Below are positions 26,866 to 35,672 of a stretch of DNA of 64,000 bases, piece after piece. The notes beneath the pieces were generated by a model. The model saw only the letters and a program-made list of their open reading frames with translations, did not search any database and had not been told where the DNA came from. Within the stretch, counting starts at the first letter, position 1, and every line of letters begins with the position of its first letter. The translations under genes and the position numbers were made by a program. Origin of the DNA: Mycobacterium triplex. GTDB lineage: Bacteria > Actinomycetota > Actinomycetes > Mycobacteriales > Mycobacteriaceae. The stretch is from positions 1,168,484-1,232,483 of the forward strand of contig NZ_HG964446.1 in assembly GCF_000689255.1 (NCBI RefSeq), in the 5' to 3' direction.

Positions 26866-27027
26866 CTAATCAATCTACGACCGTGCCCGTAGTCGTGCCA
26901 CGATCATTTCGCGATTGACCACATCGGTGTCAACTGCGCCGATCACCCGAAATCGCCGCAGTTCTGCGACGCGGCGCCGGGCGTCCTGGGCGGTACGGCC
27001 ACGAAGCCGGCTCGTAGTGTCGTGGGT

Positions 27028-27543
27028 ATGTCAGATGCCGACGCCGCCGCCCGCGAGTTGCTCCGCGACGCGTTCACCCGGTTGATCGAACACGTCGACG
27101 AGCTCACCGACGGACTGACCGATGAACTCGCCGACTACCGACCCACCCCGGACGCCAACACCATCGCCTGGCTGATCTGGCACAGCGCCCGGGTACAGGA
27201 CATTCAGCTGGCCCACGTCGCCGGTGTCGAGGAGGTCTGGACCCGCGACGGCTGGGTGGATCGTTTCGGGCTGGACCTGCCGCGCCGTGACACCGGCTAC
27301 GGCCACAGCGCCGCGGACGTCGCGAAGGTGCGCGCGCCCGCCGATCTGCTGTCCGGCTACTACCACGCGGTGCACCAGCTGTCGTGCGAGTACATCGCCG
27401 GCGTCACCGCCGACGAGCTGACCCGCGTCGTCGACACCAACTGGGATCCGCCCGTGACGGCCAGCGCCCGGTTGGTGAGCATCATCGACGATTGCGCCCA
27501 GCACCTCGGGCAAGCGGCATATGTGCGGGGGATCGCGCCGTAG
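27028..27543 (+). CDS. DinB-like / mycothiol-dependent-type metalloprotein (Rv0443-like)
   Basis: A 171-residue four-helix-bundle protein of the DinB/DUF664 type. Candidate metal-ligand histidines are in AWLIWHSARVQD (about residue 50), in YYHAVHQLSC and in the C-terminal DDCAQHLGQAAYVRG segment, the usual three-His arrangement. Members act as mycothiol-, bacillithiol- or glutathione-dependent transferases or isomerases. An in-frame GTG six bases upstream is an alternative start. It lies 10 bp ahead of the membrane protein gene, likely in one operon. Confidence 0.82.
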   Translation: MSDADAAARELLRDAFTRLIEHVDELTDGLTDELADYRPTPDANTIAWLIWHSARVQDIQLAHVAGVEEVWTRDGWVDRFGLDLPRRDTGYGHSAADVAKVRAPADLLSGYYHAVHQLSCEYIAGVTADELTRVVDTNWDPPVTASARLVSIIDDCAQHLGQAAYVRGIAP

Positions 27544-27552
27544 ATTGGGCGG

Positions 27553-28398
27553 GTGCGATTTCTCGCGACGCTCGTACTGTGGCTCGCCACCACGGTCGCG
27601 CTGGCGGTGGCGGTTCCCGCGGCCTGGGCACAGCTCAATCTCGTCGACGAGAACGGCTACGCCGCGTTGGCCCGGAAGGCGGCGGGGGATCCCGCCCTGC
27701 AGTCGGCGATGGCCGGTGAACTCACCACCCGGACGCGGACGCTGATCGCCGAGCACGGCGGCGCAGGCTATCCGGTCGACAGCGCGCACGTGCACGACGC
27801 GGCCGCCGCGTTCACCGCCGGGCCGTCGTTCCCGCCGCTGTTCGCGACGGCCAATCGGGCCGCGCACCGCTGGCTGTTCTCCGCCGCGGGCTCCGGCGAT
27901 CCCTGGGCGGTCGACGTGGCCCCGATGCTCAACGACAGTGCGTTCCAGCCGATCTTGAGCGAGTACGACGTCAAGGTGCCCACCACGCTGACCGTTCCGC
28001 TGACGTCGTCGATGCCGCACTCGCTGCGGCAGGGGGAGCTGAGCCGGGTCGGCGCCTGGGGCAAGTGGGCGAGCCTGGGCGCGGTAGCGGTGTGCGGGCT
28101 GTTCGCACTGCTGACGCTGCTCGCCGCCCGGCGCCGCGGCAAGGCGCTGACCGGTCTGGGTGTTTCGGCGCTGCTGGTCGGGGCGGCCGGATGGGTCGGC
28201 ATCGAGGTCGGGGCCCGCTACGTCAACGACGGGCTCAACCGCACTACCGGTGACATCCGCCAGATCGCCGACGTGATGGTGCACAGCGCCGAGGCCGGTA
28301 TGCGGGAGTGGCTGAACCTGACGTTGGCCGCCGGGGCGGGGCTGGTGGTTTTCGGTGTGATCGTCGCGGTGCTGGGCGGCCTGGTCAAGAAGGCTTAG
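27553..28398 (+). CDS. Membrane protein of unknown function with large extracytoplasmic domain
   Basis: A 281-residue protein. An N-terminal signal anchor (about residues 3-26) is followed by about 150 residues likely outside the membrane, two central helices (about 176-215) and a last helix (about 255-277). The extracytoplasmic part has no cysteines and no catalytic motif I recognise. It starts with GTG 10 bp after the DinB-like gene. The 3' end overlaps the convergent rskA stop by four bases. Function is unknown. Confidence 0.75.
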   Translation: MRFLATLVLWLATTVALAVAVPAAWAQLNLVDENGYAALARKAAGDPALQSAMAGELTTRTRTLIAEHGGAGYPVDSAHVHDAAAAFTAGPSFPPLFATANRAAHRWLFSAAGSGDPWAVDVAPMLNDSAFQPILSEYDVKVPTTLTVPLTSSMPHSLRQGELSRVGAWGKWASLGAVAVCGLFALLTLLAARRRGKALTGLGVSALLVGAAGWVGIEVGARYVNDGLNRTTGDIRQIADVMVHSAEAGMREWLNLTLAAGAGLVVFGVIVAVLGGLVKKA

Positions 28399-29096
28399 CT
28401 CAGCGGCAGGGTGGCCAAGATCGGGCTGGTCGGCTGCGGCGAGCCCGCGCCCGGTTCGACGGTGAAGGCCAGCGCCGTCGACTTTCCGAGGTTGGTCAGC
28501 GTCGCCGTCGTCGACGGCGAGACGGCCGCGGTGCTCATCGTGCCCGCCGACGTCGGGCCCTTGGCGTCGATCAACCACATCTGGTAGACGGTGCCCGGAC
28601 TCGGCGGCGGCACGTTGTTCATCACCAGCACCCCGGCGTCGCGGTCGCGGGAGAACACCACCGTGGCCGTCCCATTGGCCAGCGGGCGCGAGACCGTCCG
28701 CACATCCGGGGCCGCGATCACCTGCTCGGCGACCGATTGCGTCGGCGCCGGGCGCAACAGCGTCTGCACGCCGAACGCCGTCAGGCCGGCCACGATCGCT
28801 GCCGCGACCGATATCAATGCGGTAGTGCGCCAACGATTTTGGCGCTTCGGCGGGCTCGAAGCGGCCACCGCCAGCACGGCGGCCCGCAGCTGTGCCGGCG
28901 GTTCGGCGGCGGTCGAGGCGGAGACGACGGCCATCGTCTCGCGCACGGCGCGGACTTCGTCGGCGAAGGCCGACGCGACCGACGCCGGGGCGGCCGCGAC
29001 CTGCCGGTCGATGTCGACGCGCTCGGCGTCGGACACCGCGTGCAGCGCATACGGCGTGGCCAGCTCGAGCAGCTCGAAGTCATTGGGCGCGGTCAT
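28395..29096 (-). CDS. rskA: Anti-sigma-K factor RskA
   Basis: A 233-residue membrane anti-sigma factor. Residues 1-80 form the cytoplasmic sigma-binding helical domain, a transmembrane helix spans about 91-113, and the C-terminal 120 residues are a beta-rich extracytoplasmic RskA domain (signal [13 protein letters not shown] near its middle). In the established pathway RskA is cleaved by regulated proteolysis to release SigK. The ATG overlaps the sigK stop as ATGA. The size matches Rv0444c. Missense variants of this gene set the constitutive SigK activity in M. bovis. Confidence 0.95.
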   Translation of the reverse strand: MTAPNDFELLELATPYALHAVSDAERVDIDRQVAAAPASVASAFADEVRAVRETMAVVSASTAAEPPAQLRAAVLAVAASSPPKRQNRWRTTALISVAAAIVAGLTAFGVQTLLRPAPTQSVAEQVIAAPDVRTVSRPLANGTATVVFSRDRDAGVLVMNNVPPPSPGTVYQMWLIDAKGPTSAGTMSTAAVSPSTTATLTNLGKSTALAFTVEPGAGSPQPTSPILATLPLS

Positions 29097-29656
29097 GGCA
29101 CGTCCAAGCAATTGCGCAGACCGCGCAGCGCGTCGCGAATCCGCGATTTGATCGTCGACAGATTGGCGGCCAAACGTTGCGCCACTTCGGTGTACGTCAG
29201 CCCGCCGTAGTAGGCCAGCTCGATGCATTGGCGCTGCGCGTCGGTCAGCCCGCCGAGGCAATCGGCCACCCGTCGGCGCTCGTCTCCGGCGATCGCCGAG
29301 TCGGCGACCACGTCGTGGTCGGTGTCGACGTTGGCCGCGCCGTAGCGCGATTCGCGGCGGCTGCCGGCCTGCTCGGCGCGCACCCGGTCGATGGCTCGCC
29401 GATGCGCCATGGTCAGCAGCCAGGACAGCGCGGAGCCGCGGGACGGGTCGTAGTCCGACGCCGACCGCCACACCTCGAGATAGATCTCCTGGGTGGTTTC
29501 CTCGCTGTAGCCGGCATCGCGCAGCACCCGGATCACCAGCCCGAACACCCGGCTCTTCGTCAGGTCGTAGACGGCGGCGAAAGCCTGGGTGTCTCCACGC
29601 GCGACCTGACGCAGCAACTCATCCAGGTCGCTGCTCAGCTGCGGCAGTCCGGTCAT
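29093..29656 (-). CDS. sigK: ECF RNA polymerase sigma factor SigK
   Basis: A 187-residue ECF sigma factor, the same length as Rv0445c. Region 2 (about residues 27-95) includes [15 protein letters not shown] and [15 protein letters not shown]. Region 4 (about 130-183) has the helix-turn-helix [21 protein letters not shown]. Cysteines at 133 and 183 are at exactly the positions of the disulfide pair reported to make M. tuberculosis SigK redox-sensitive; a third is at 144. The gene is coupled to rskA by ATGA. Only 44 bp separate it from the upstream DUF1295 gene on the same strand, so it may be expressed by read-through from the SigK-type promoter at 33752. Confidence 0.96.
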   Translation of the reverse strand: MTGLPQLSSDLDELLRQVARGDTQAFAAVYDLTKSRVFGLVIRVLRDAGYSEETTQEIYLEVWRSASDYDPSRGSALSWLLTMAHRRAIDRVRAEQAGSRRESRYGAANVDTDHDVVADSAIAGDERRRVADCLGGLTDAQRQCIELAYYGGLTYTEVAQRLAANLSTIKSRIRDALRGLRNCLDVP

Positions 29657-29700
29657 TGTCAGGTAGCCTATCGCTCCCCACCCGGCCGCAGCGGCGACGG

Positions 29701-30492
29701 TTATCGCCGTGCCGGTCGCGGTGGTCTCGGAAAGAAACACGCGGTTCGTTGCTGATATTCCGCGAAGCCCGGCCGACCGGCCATCAACTTCTCGGTCAGC
29801 CGGACGCCGGTGACGTAGACCAGGAAGTACGTCATCAGCAGCGGCGAGCCGACGGTGGCCAACGACCACCAGCCGGTGATGGTGATCAGCCACAGCCCCC
29901 ACCACACGGCGGCGTCACCGAAGTAATTGGGGTGACGCGTCCACGCCCACAGGCCACGGTCCATCACCACACCGCGGTTGGCCGGGTCGGATTTGAAGAT
30001 CCGCAGTTGGCGGTCACCGACCGCTTCGAAGGTCACGCCCACCAGCCACACCACCACACCGAGCCCCGGGAGGGCGATCAGCGATTTCGGCGCGGGCCCC
30101 GTCACCGCCGACAGTTGCAGCGGGAAGGAGACGAACCAGGTGATCAGCGCCTGCAGCACAAAGACTTTGCGCAGCACTTGCCCGGCCGTGGCGTCGCGCA
30201 GCATCGCGGCGTAGCGCGGATCCTCGCCCTTGCCGGCGGTCTTTCGGTGGATGTGCCAGCTCAGCCGCGCTGCCCAGATCGTCACCAGCGCCAGCAGCAG
30301 CCAGCGCCGGATCGGGTCGCCCTGGCCGAGCGCCGCGGCGACGGCGGCGATTGCGATGAAGCCGATGCCCCACGCCACGTCGACGACGTTGTAGCGGCCG
30401 ATGCGCCTGCCGATGGCGAACGTCACCGAATGCACCACGGCCAGAACCAAAATCGAGACGCCGCACACCTGCGCCAAATTCTGCCAATTCAT
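29701..30492 (-). CDS. DUF1295 membrane enzyme (steroid 5-alpha-reductase/ICMT fold, Rv0446c-like)
   Basis: A 263-residue polytopic membrane protein with six or so helices. The C-terminal half carries the family core: SDPANRGVVMDRGLWAWTRHPNYFGD (in part), then WWGLW and a terminal EKLMAGRPGFAEYQQRT segment, like isoprenylcysteine methyltransferases and steroid reductases. It is coupled by ATGA to ufaA1. DUF1295 genes recur beside CFA-synthase and amine-oxidase genes under ECF sigma factors, so a role in modified membrane lipids is likely. The reaction is unknown. Confidence 0.88.
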   Translation of the reverse strand: MNWQNLAQVCGVSILVLAVVHSVTFAIGRRIGRYNVVDVAWGIGFIAIAAVAAALGQGDPIRRWLLLALVTIWAARLSWHIHRKTAGKGEDPRYAAMLRDATAGQVLRKVFVLQALITWFVSFPLQLSAVTGPAPKSLIALPGLGVVVWLVGVTFEAVGDRQLRIFKSDPANRGVVMDRGLWAWTRHPNYFGDAAVWWGLWLITITGWWSLATVGSPLLMTYFLVYVTGVRLTEKLMAGRPGFAEYQQRTACFFPRPPRPARR

Positions 30493-31760
30493 CGGCACCC
30501 CTCGCGCGCGAACGTCCACTGGTAGACGTTCAAGTAGCCCGACCGGAAGCCCGCCTCCGAATAGGCCAGGTAGAGCTCCCACATCCGCTGGAACACGTCG
30601 TCGAAGTCCAAGCGCGCCAACTGGTCTCGCCGCTGCAGGAAGCGCTCGCGCCACAACCGCAGCGTCTCCGCATAGTGCGGGCGCAGCGAGGTCATGTCGA
30701 CCGTGCGTAAACCGGTGCGGCGCTCGGTGATTGCGGAGATGGCCCGGGTGGAGGGCAGCAGCCCGCCGGGGAAGATGTACTTCTGGATCCAGGTGTGGGT
30801 GTTGCGGCTGGCCATCATCCGGGTGTGCGGCATCGTGATCGCCTGGATCGCCACCCGCCCGCCCGGTCGCACCAGCCGTTCCAGGGTGGCGAAATACCGT
30901 TGCCACGCATGGAATCCCACCGCCTCGATCATCTCGACCGACACCACCGCGTCATAAACGCCGTCGACGTCGCGGTAGTCGCAGAGGTCGATCGTCACCT
31001 TGTCGGACAGCCCTGCCGCGGCAACCCGAAGCCGCGCCAGCTGTTGTTGCTCGACCGACAAGGTGACCGAGCGGACCTCCGCTCCCCTGGCGGCCGCCCG
31101 GATGGACAGCTCGCCCCACCCGGTGCCGATTTCGAGCACCCGGCTGCCCCGGCGAACTCCGGCGAGGTCGAGCAGCCGATCGATCTTGCGCTCCTGTGCG
31201 GGGGCCAAATCCGAAGCCGCAGCTGGCAATCGGTCGAACAGCGCGCAGGAGTACGTCATGGTCTCGTCGAGGAACTCGGCGAACAGATCGTTGGACAGGT
31301 CGTAATGCTCGGCGACGTTGCGCCGGGCCCGCTCCCGGCTGGCGCCCCACCACCGCGGCCGGAAGGCCGGCGCGACCGGGCGCAGCCATTGCAACGGCCG
31401 CGGCACCAGATCGCCCACCGAGCCGGCGAGTACCGTCAACAGCCCGCTGAGGTCGTCCGACGACCATTCAGCGGCCATGTAGGACTCGCCGAAACCGATC
31501 AGGCCGGAGCGCCCGATCCTGCGCGCCATCGCTGCGGGCTGGTGCACCACCAGGGTCGGCGCCGTCGGGTCGGCCGCGCCGACGACCGTGCCGTCGGGGT
31601 AGGCCACCCGCAGCGGCAGGCGGGCGACCGCGCGCCGCAGCAGCCGGTCGGCTGCCGCGGCCGACGCGGCACTCAACGGCCCGGAGGGCACCTTCACGAT
31701 CGCCGGCCAGCGATCCGAATCGATTGCCGCCGAAGGCTTTCGGATGGTCGGTACGGTCAT
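30489..31760 (-). CDS. ufaA1: Cyclopropane-fatty-acid synthase-type methyltransferase UfaA1
   Basis: A 423-residue SAM-dependent methyltransferase of the CFA-synthase family. The SAM motif VLEIGTGWGELSIRAA is at about residues 205-220, followed by VTLSVEQQQ and the family EMIEAVGF motif (the catalytic-site Glu/bicarbonate region). The N-terminal 120 residues are the extra lipid-binding domain of long CFA synthases. Homologue Rv0447c has been linked to tuberculostearic acid synthesis. The ATG overlaps the upstream DUF1365 gene as ATGA. It belongs to the SigK operon. Confidence 0.93.
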   Translation of the reverse strand: MTVPTIRKPSAAIDSDRWPAIVKVPSGPLSAASAAAADRLLRRAVARLPLRVAYPDGTVVGAADPTAPTLVVHQPAAMARRIGRSGLIGFGESYMAAEWSSDDLSGLLTVLAGSVGDLVPRPLQWLRPVAPAFRPRWWGASRERARRNVAEHYDLSNDLFAEFLDETMTYSCALFDRLPAAASDLAPAQERKIDRLLDLAGVRRGSRVLEIGTGWGELSIRAAARGAEVRSVTLSVEQQQLARLRVAAAGLSDKVTIDLCDYRDVDGVYDAVVSVEMIEAVGFHAWQRYFATLERLVRPGGRVAIQAITMPHTRMMASRNTHTWIQKYIFPGGLLPSTRAISAITERRTGLRTVDMTSLRPHYAETLRLWRERFLQRRDQLARLDFDDVFQRMWELYLAYSEAGFRSGYLNVYQWTFAREGCR

Positions 31761-32455
31761 CGTGGTACCAACGGAACTCGACGTAACCACAGTTTGATCC
31801 CCTGAACTCGGATACGTGCCGCCACCACCAGCGGTGCCAGCGGCGAAATGACTTGCATGATCGCGACCTGCCGGACGGTCGCCGGTCGCCGCGGTCCGCG
31901 CATGCTGGCCACGAACGCCGGCTGACGGTCGCGGCGCAGCTCGATGGTGATGTCGACTTCGCGGTCGGGCCGCGGCGCGCGCACCAGGTAGTAGCCGTCG
32001 ACCTCGTTGAACGGCGAGACGTAGAACTTCTTCTCGGTGACCACCGGCAGATCGGCCGGGGGCAACAGGTAGGCGTGGCGCTCGCCGTAGGTGTTGTGCA
32101 CCTCGGCGATCACATGGCGCAACCGGCCGTCGCGGTCGTGGCACCAGAACACGCTCAGCGGGTTGAAGACGTACCCGAACACCCGGGCCTGCAACAGCGC
32201 GGTGATGCGGCCCTCGGGAACGGCCACGCCCCGGTCGGCGAAGAACGCGGCGAGCCGCTCGCGCAGCGAGCCCTGCTGCTGAACCGCGAAGTGGTCCGCG
32301 GCGCGGAACCGGGCGAACGGCCGCAGCCACCAGGGCAGCCGCGGCAGGTCGTCCACGTCGACATACCAGCTGTAGCTTCGGTATTCGAACGAATGCCGTA
32401 CCGGGGCCTGGCGCGAATGGCTGATCGTGGTGCGGTAGATCGCGGGCGTCAGCAT
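31757..32455 (-). CDS. DUF1365 protein (Rv0448c-like)
   Basis: A 232-residue soluble protein of DUF1365. Conserved blocks are SFEYRSYSWYVDVDDLPRLP (start), GYVFNPLSVFWCHD near residue 95, EVHNTYGERHAYLLP and KKFYVSPFNEVDGYY. The family has no firmly assigned reaction. It almost always lies between an FAD amine oxidase-like gene and a CFA-synthase gene, as here. It overlaps both neighbours (7 bp upstream, ATGA downstream), so the three proteins likely act together on unsaturated phospholipid acyl chains. Confidence 0.9.
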   Translation of the reverse strand: MLTPAIYRTTISHSRQAPVRHSFEYRSYSWYVDVDDLPRLPWWLRPFARFRAADHFAVQQQGSLRERLAAFFADRGVAVPEGRITALLQARVFGYVFNPLSVFWCHDRDGRLRHVIAEVHNTYGERHAYLLPPADLPVVTEKKFYVSPFNEVDGYYLVRAPRPDREVDITIELRRDRQPAFVASMRGPRRPATVRQVAIMQVISPLAPLVVAARIRVQGIKLWLRRVPLVPR

Positions 32456-33744
32456 CGGGCCACCGCCTCGCGCCGGGTGGCCGTCGGCCAGTCGGCACCG
32501 AGGCGCCGCGCCGCGGCCAGGCCCGACGCGGCGCCGTCCTCGTGAAAACCCCAGCCGTGGTAGGCGCCGGCGAAGACCACCCGGTCGTCGTCGAGTGTTG
32601 GCAATAATGCTTGTGCCGCAACGGATTCCGATGTGTACAAGGGATGGCTGTAGGTCATTTCGGCGATCACCGATGTCGGATCGACACGGTCGTGGCCGCC
32701 CAGGGTCACCAGGTAGCGGCGGTTGCCATTCAGCCGCATGAGTCTGCTGACGTCATAGCTGACCACGACGTGGTCCTTCCCGGGAGTGACCAGGTAATTC
32801 CATGATGCGCGCGCCCGGCGATGCCGGGGCAGCACCGATTCGTCGGTGTGCAGCTGTGCCCGGTTGGTCGAGTAGCCAATTGCGCCCAGCACCGCGCGCT
32901 CCCAGGGGTTCGGATCGTCGAGCAGCAGCAGCGCCTGGTCGGGATGCACGGCGACGACCGCCGCGTCGAAAAGCCGCGGCGTGTGGTGACCCGCCTGCAC
33001 CCACACCCCGTCGGGTACCCGCCGCAGCGAGTTCACCGGCGTCGTGGTCGACACTTCGGCGAGCCGGGCGGCCACGGCCTGGACGTAGTGCGCCGAACCC
33101 CCGGTCACCGTGCGCCAGGTGGGGGAGCCGAACACCGACAGCATGCCGTGGTGGTCCAGGAAGACGAACAGATAGCGGGCCGGGTAGCGCAGCGCGTCGC
33201 CGCCGGTGCACGACCACACCGCCGCGACGAGCGGGGTGATGAAAAAGTCGACGAAATACGACGAGAAGCGGTGCCGGCGCAGGAAGGCGTCCAACGTCTC
33301 GAGCTCGGGTGCGTCGTCCTCGCGCAGCAGCCGCGCCGCGGCGCGGTGGAAGCGGGTGATCTCGGCGAGCATGTGCAGGTAGCGGGGCCGCAGCGCCTGC
33401 TTGCAGGCGAACAACCCACGCACGCCCAGCGCGCCGGCGTATTCGAGCCCGATCTCGTCGGCGCGCACCGACATCGACATCTCGGATTCCTGCGTGGCCA
33501 CCCCGAGTTCGCGCAGCAGCCGGCACAGCGTCGGGTAGGTCCGGTCGTTGTGCACCAGGAACGCCGAGTCGACGCCGATCACCCGGCCGCCGTCGTCCAC
33601 GAAATGGGTGTGCGCGTGGCCGCCGAGCCGCACGTCCGCCTCGTACAGCGTGACGCGGTCGCGGCCGGACAGGACGTAGGCGGCGGTGAGGCCGGCCACG
33701 CCGCTGCCGATGACCGCGACAGACCGCGGGTGTGACGAATCCAC
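32449..33744 (-). CDS. FAD-dependent amine oxidase-like protein (Rv0449c-like)
   Basis: A 431-residue flavoprotein with an N-terminal dinucleotide fold (VAVIGSGVAGLTAAYVLS, then the acidic YEADVRLGGHAHTH). The C-terminal FAD motif FAGAYHGWGFHEDGAASG completes the amine-oxidase/desaturase-like architecture. It heads the DUF1365-ufaA1-DUF1295-sigK-rskA string. The GTG at 33744 lies seven bases from the -10 of a perfect SigK-type promoter, so the mRNA is probably leaderless with this GTG as first codon. Relatives are thought to desaturate or oxidise fatty acyl chains; substrate unproven. Confidence 0.9.
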   Translation of the reverse strand: MDSSHPRSVAVIGSGVAGLTAAYVLSGRDRVTLYEADVRLGGHAHTHFVDDGGRVIGVDSAFLVHNDRTYPTLCRLLRELGVATQESEMSMSVRADEIGLEYAGALGVRGLFACKQALRPRYLHMLAEITRFHRAAARLLREDDAPELETLDAFLRRHRFSSYFVDFFITPLVAAVWSCTGGDALRYPARYLFVFLDHHGMLSVFGSPTWRTVTGGSAHYVQAVAARLAEVSTTTPVNSLRRVPDGVWVQAGHHTPRLFDAAVVAVHPDQALLLLDDPNPWERAVLGAIGYSTNRAQLHTDESVLPRHRRARASWNYLVTPGKDHVVVSYDVSRLMRLNGNRRYLVTLGGHDRVDPTSVIAEMTYSHPLYTSESVAAQALLPTLDDDRVVFAGAYHGWGFHEDGAASGLAAARRLGADWPTATRREAVARC

Positions 33745-33751
33745 ACCCCTT

Positions 33752-33778
33752 ATTCGGAGCCGCCGAACTGGCGGATGG
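33752..33778 (-). promoter_or_regulatory. SigK-type promoter of the oxidase-ufaA1-sigK operon
   Basis: On the minus strand CCATCC (33773-33778) and CCGAAT (33752-33757) are separated by 15 bases and match the SigK consensus hexamers exactly. The -10 ends seven bases before the GTG at 33744, so transcription would start at or next to the first codon, giving a leaderless message. It implies positive autoregulation of sigK by read-through. Confidence 0.8.
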
Positions 33779-33800
33779 GCGGCAGCGCGCTTACCGATGT

Positions 33801-35543
33801 CTAGCCGAAGGTGAACGAAAACACCTGCAAGCCCTTGCTCACCTGCAGGTCGAGCTGATCGCGATGCGCGCCGCCGTCGGAGACGATCTCGTGCAGCGTG
33901 GGGACGCCACCGATCTGCGTGGTGGTGGTTTTTCCATCCCGGGTCATGGTGAGCGTTCCGGTGCCGCCGACGACGACGAAGACGCTCTTGGCCGTGTAGT
34001 TCAGCCGGATCGCGGCGTCGTCGCTGTCGGCGGTGATGCCCTGGTCGTCCAGGGTCCACCGGCCGCGCAGCGCGAATCTGTCGTTGGCCAGCTGCGCCGG
34101 GAAGCTGAACCCGGCGGTGCCCGGCTGGTAGCTGCCGTCACCCCCGTAGGCGGTGGCTTTGTCGGGCGCCAGGTAGGTCTCGGGGGTGAGGTTGGTCTTC
34201 GGGGTGGTGTCGGCCCCGTTCACCGGCGGGGGCAGCGCGACGTTCGGATTGGCATCGACCAGCAGCCGGCGGATCAGTTGCTCGGTGCCGTCGTAGTCGC
34301 CTTCGCCGAACTTGGTGTGCCGCAGCGTCCCGTTCGCGTCGATCAGGTACTCGGCCGGCCAGTACATGTTGTTGAAGGCGTTCCAGGTCGCGTAGTCGTT
34401 GTCCAGCGCGATGGGGTAGTCGATGTGCAATCCGGCGGCGCCGCTGGCCACGTTGCCGGGCACCCGTTCGAAGGCGTACTCGGGGGTGTGCACCCCGATG
34501 ACCACCAATCCGCTGTCGCGGTACCGGTTGTACCAATCGACGACGTGCGGGATGGCGCGTTGGCAGTTGATGCACGAATAGGCCCAGAAGTCGATCAGCA
34601 CTACTTTGCCGCGCACCGCGGCGGGGTCGAGCGGTTTGCCGTCCGGGGTGTTCAGCCATTCGGTGATGCCGGTGATGGCAGGCGCCTGCCCGCACTGTTG
34701 CAGCTCGGTAGCACCGTCGGTGCAGTTGGTCGGCAGACCGTTGCTCGTGTTGCCCTGGTTCAGCTGCAGCACGCTACCGGTGGTCGGCCCCGTCGTGCGG
34801 CTCGGGATCACAGAACGCTGGATATCGTTGGCGCCCAGGCGATTCTGCATTGCCGTCGTGTAGTCGGGCACGGCGCGTTGCAGCATCGCGGGCAGGTTGA
34901 ACACCAGCGCCACGGCCAGCACGATCATCATGACCCCGCCGGCGATCTGGATGACGCGCTGCCGACGCCGGAAAGCCGTAACGCGTTGTCCGACTTGCCG
35001 TCCGGCCAGCGCGAACGCCAACAGCGGAATCGCGTTGCCGAGCGCGAACGTCGCGGTCAACACGAACGTGGCGGGCCCCAGCGACGTCGTGCCGCCGGCG
35101 ACCACAATCGCGGCCAACACCGGCCCCGCACACGGCACGTACAACGCGCCCAACGTCAGCCCCAGGCCGAAACCATCTGTGCTGCTGCCTTTTTGGCGTT
35201 GCGGGAGAGCGGCGAACGGTCGCTCGATCAGGTGTTGCAGCGGCGGGAAGATCAGGCCAAGGCCGATAAGGGTCAGCACCACCAGCGCCGCCCACCGGAT
35301 GGCGTCCTGCGGCAGATGCAGGGCCGACAGCAGTGCGGACCCGATCAGCGTGGCCAGGCTGAAGCTGCACACCAGACCGGCGATCACCAAGTAGGGACGC
35401 ATCGCCGCGCTCAAACCGCGGCTGCTGGCCTTGCCGCCGCTGTCCATGCTGGACAGGAAAATCACCGGAAGCACCGGCAGGATGCATGGCGAGATGCCGG
35501 TGATCAGGCCACCGAGCAAGCCGATGAGCGCAATGGTGTGCAT
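33801..35543 (-). CDS. dipZ: DipZ: CcdA-thioredoxin fusion thiol-redox membrane protein
   Basis: A 580-residue fusion. Residues 1-220 are the CcdA/DsbD membrane domain with conserved cysteines Cys20 (GISPC) and Cys138 (YVPCAG). Residues about 290-440 are an extracytoplasmic thioredoxin-like domain with CINC (Cys324, Cys327). The last 120 residues form a carbohydrate-binding-like beta domain typical of DipZ. It moves reducing power across the membrane to exported proteins. In M. tuberculosis dipZ lies far away between mpt83 and mpt70, also under SigK; here it is beside the sigK locus with its own SigK-like promoter. ATG at 35543. Confidence 0.9.
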   Translation of the reverse strand: MHTIALIGLLGGLITGISPCILPVLPVIFLSSMDSGGKASSRGLSAAMRPYLVIAGLVCSFSLATLIGSALLSALHLPQDAIRWAALVVLTLIGLGLIFPPLQHLIERPFAALPQRQKGSSTDGFGLGLTLGALYVPCAGPVLAAIVVAGGTTSLGPATFVLTATFALGNAIPLLAFALAGRQVGQRVTAFRRRQRVIQIAGGVMMIVLAVALVFNLPAMLQRAVPDYTTAMQNRLGANDIQRSVIPSRTTGPTTGSVLQLNQGNTSNGLPTNCTDGATELQQCGQAPAITGITEWLNTPDGKPLDPAAVRGKVVLIDFWAYSCINCQRAIPHVVDWYNRYRDSGLVVIGVHTPEYAFERVPGNVASGAAGLHIDYPIALDNDYATWNAFNNMYWPAEYLIDANGTLRHTKFGEGDYDGTEQLIRRLLVDANPNVALPPPVNGADTTPKTNLTPETYLAPDKATAYGGDGSYQPGTAGFSFPAQLANDRFALRGRWTLDDQGITADSDDAAIRLNYTAKSVFVVVGGTGTLTMTRDGKTTTTQIGGVPTLHEIVSDGGAHRDQLDLQVSKGLQVFSFTFG

Positions 35544-35550
35544 ACGTGTT

Positions 35551-35577
35551 ATTCGAGACGGCGGCGGTGTCGGACGG
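35551..35577 (-). promoter_or_regulatory. SigK-like promoter of dipZ
   Basis: Minus-strand CCGTCC (35572-35577) and TCGAAT (35551-35556) each match the SigK hexamers in five of six positions, again with a 15-base spacer. The distance to the ATG (seven bases) is identical to that at the promoter at 33752, so a leaderless dipZ mRNA is likely. Confidence 0.65.
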
Positions 35578-35620
35578 GGTAACAGACGCTGACGACTCTC
35601 CACGGTAGCCGTCCCGCGCA

Positions 35621-35663
35621 AATCACATCGTGTGCGTTATACAAATCACACGATGTGCGTTAC
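35621..35663. promoter_or_regulatory. Double operator overlapping the TetR gene start
   Basis: Two 20-bp sites, AATCACATCGTGTGCGTTAT (35621-35640) and AATCACACGATGTGCGTTAC (35644-35663), repeat with a 23-bp period. Their cores CACATCGTGTG and CACACGATGTG are reverse complements of each other, each a palindrome around three bases. They lie just upstream of the TetR GTG at 35673 and about 80 bp from the dipZ ATG: likely autoregulatory sites. Confidence 0.65.
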
Positions 35664-35672
35664 GCTCCCCCG

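Noticed and set aside
26866..27027. Minus-strand open stretch of about 50 codons reading like a small helical protein (ends VNREMIVARLRARS)
   Set aside because: No ATG or GTG start lies ahead of the plausible part and no neighbour supports it; it may be an old remnant but cannot be called a gene.
29657..29700. SigK promoter directly before sigK
   Set aside because: The 44-bp gap has no CCATCC/CCGAAT-like pair; expression by read-through from 33752 explains autoregulation better.
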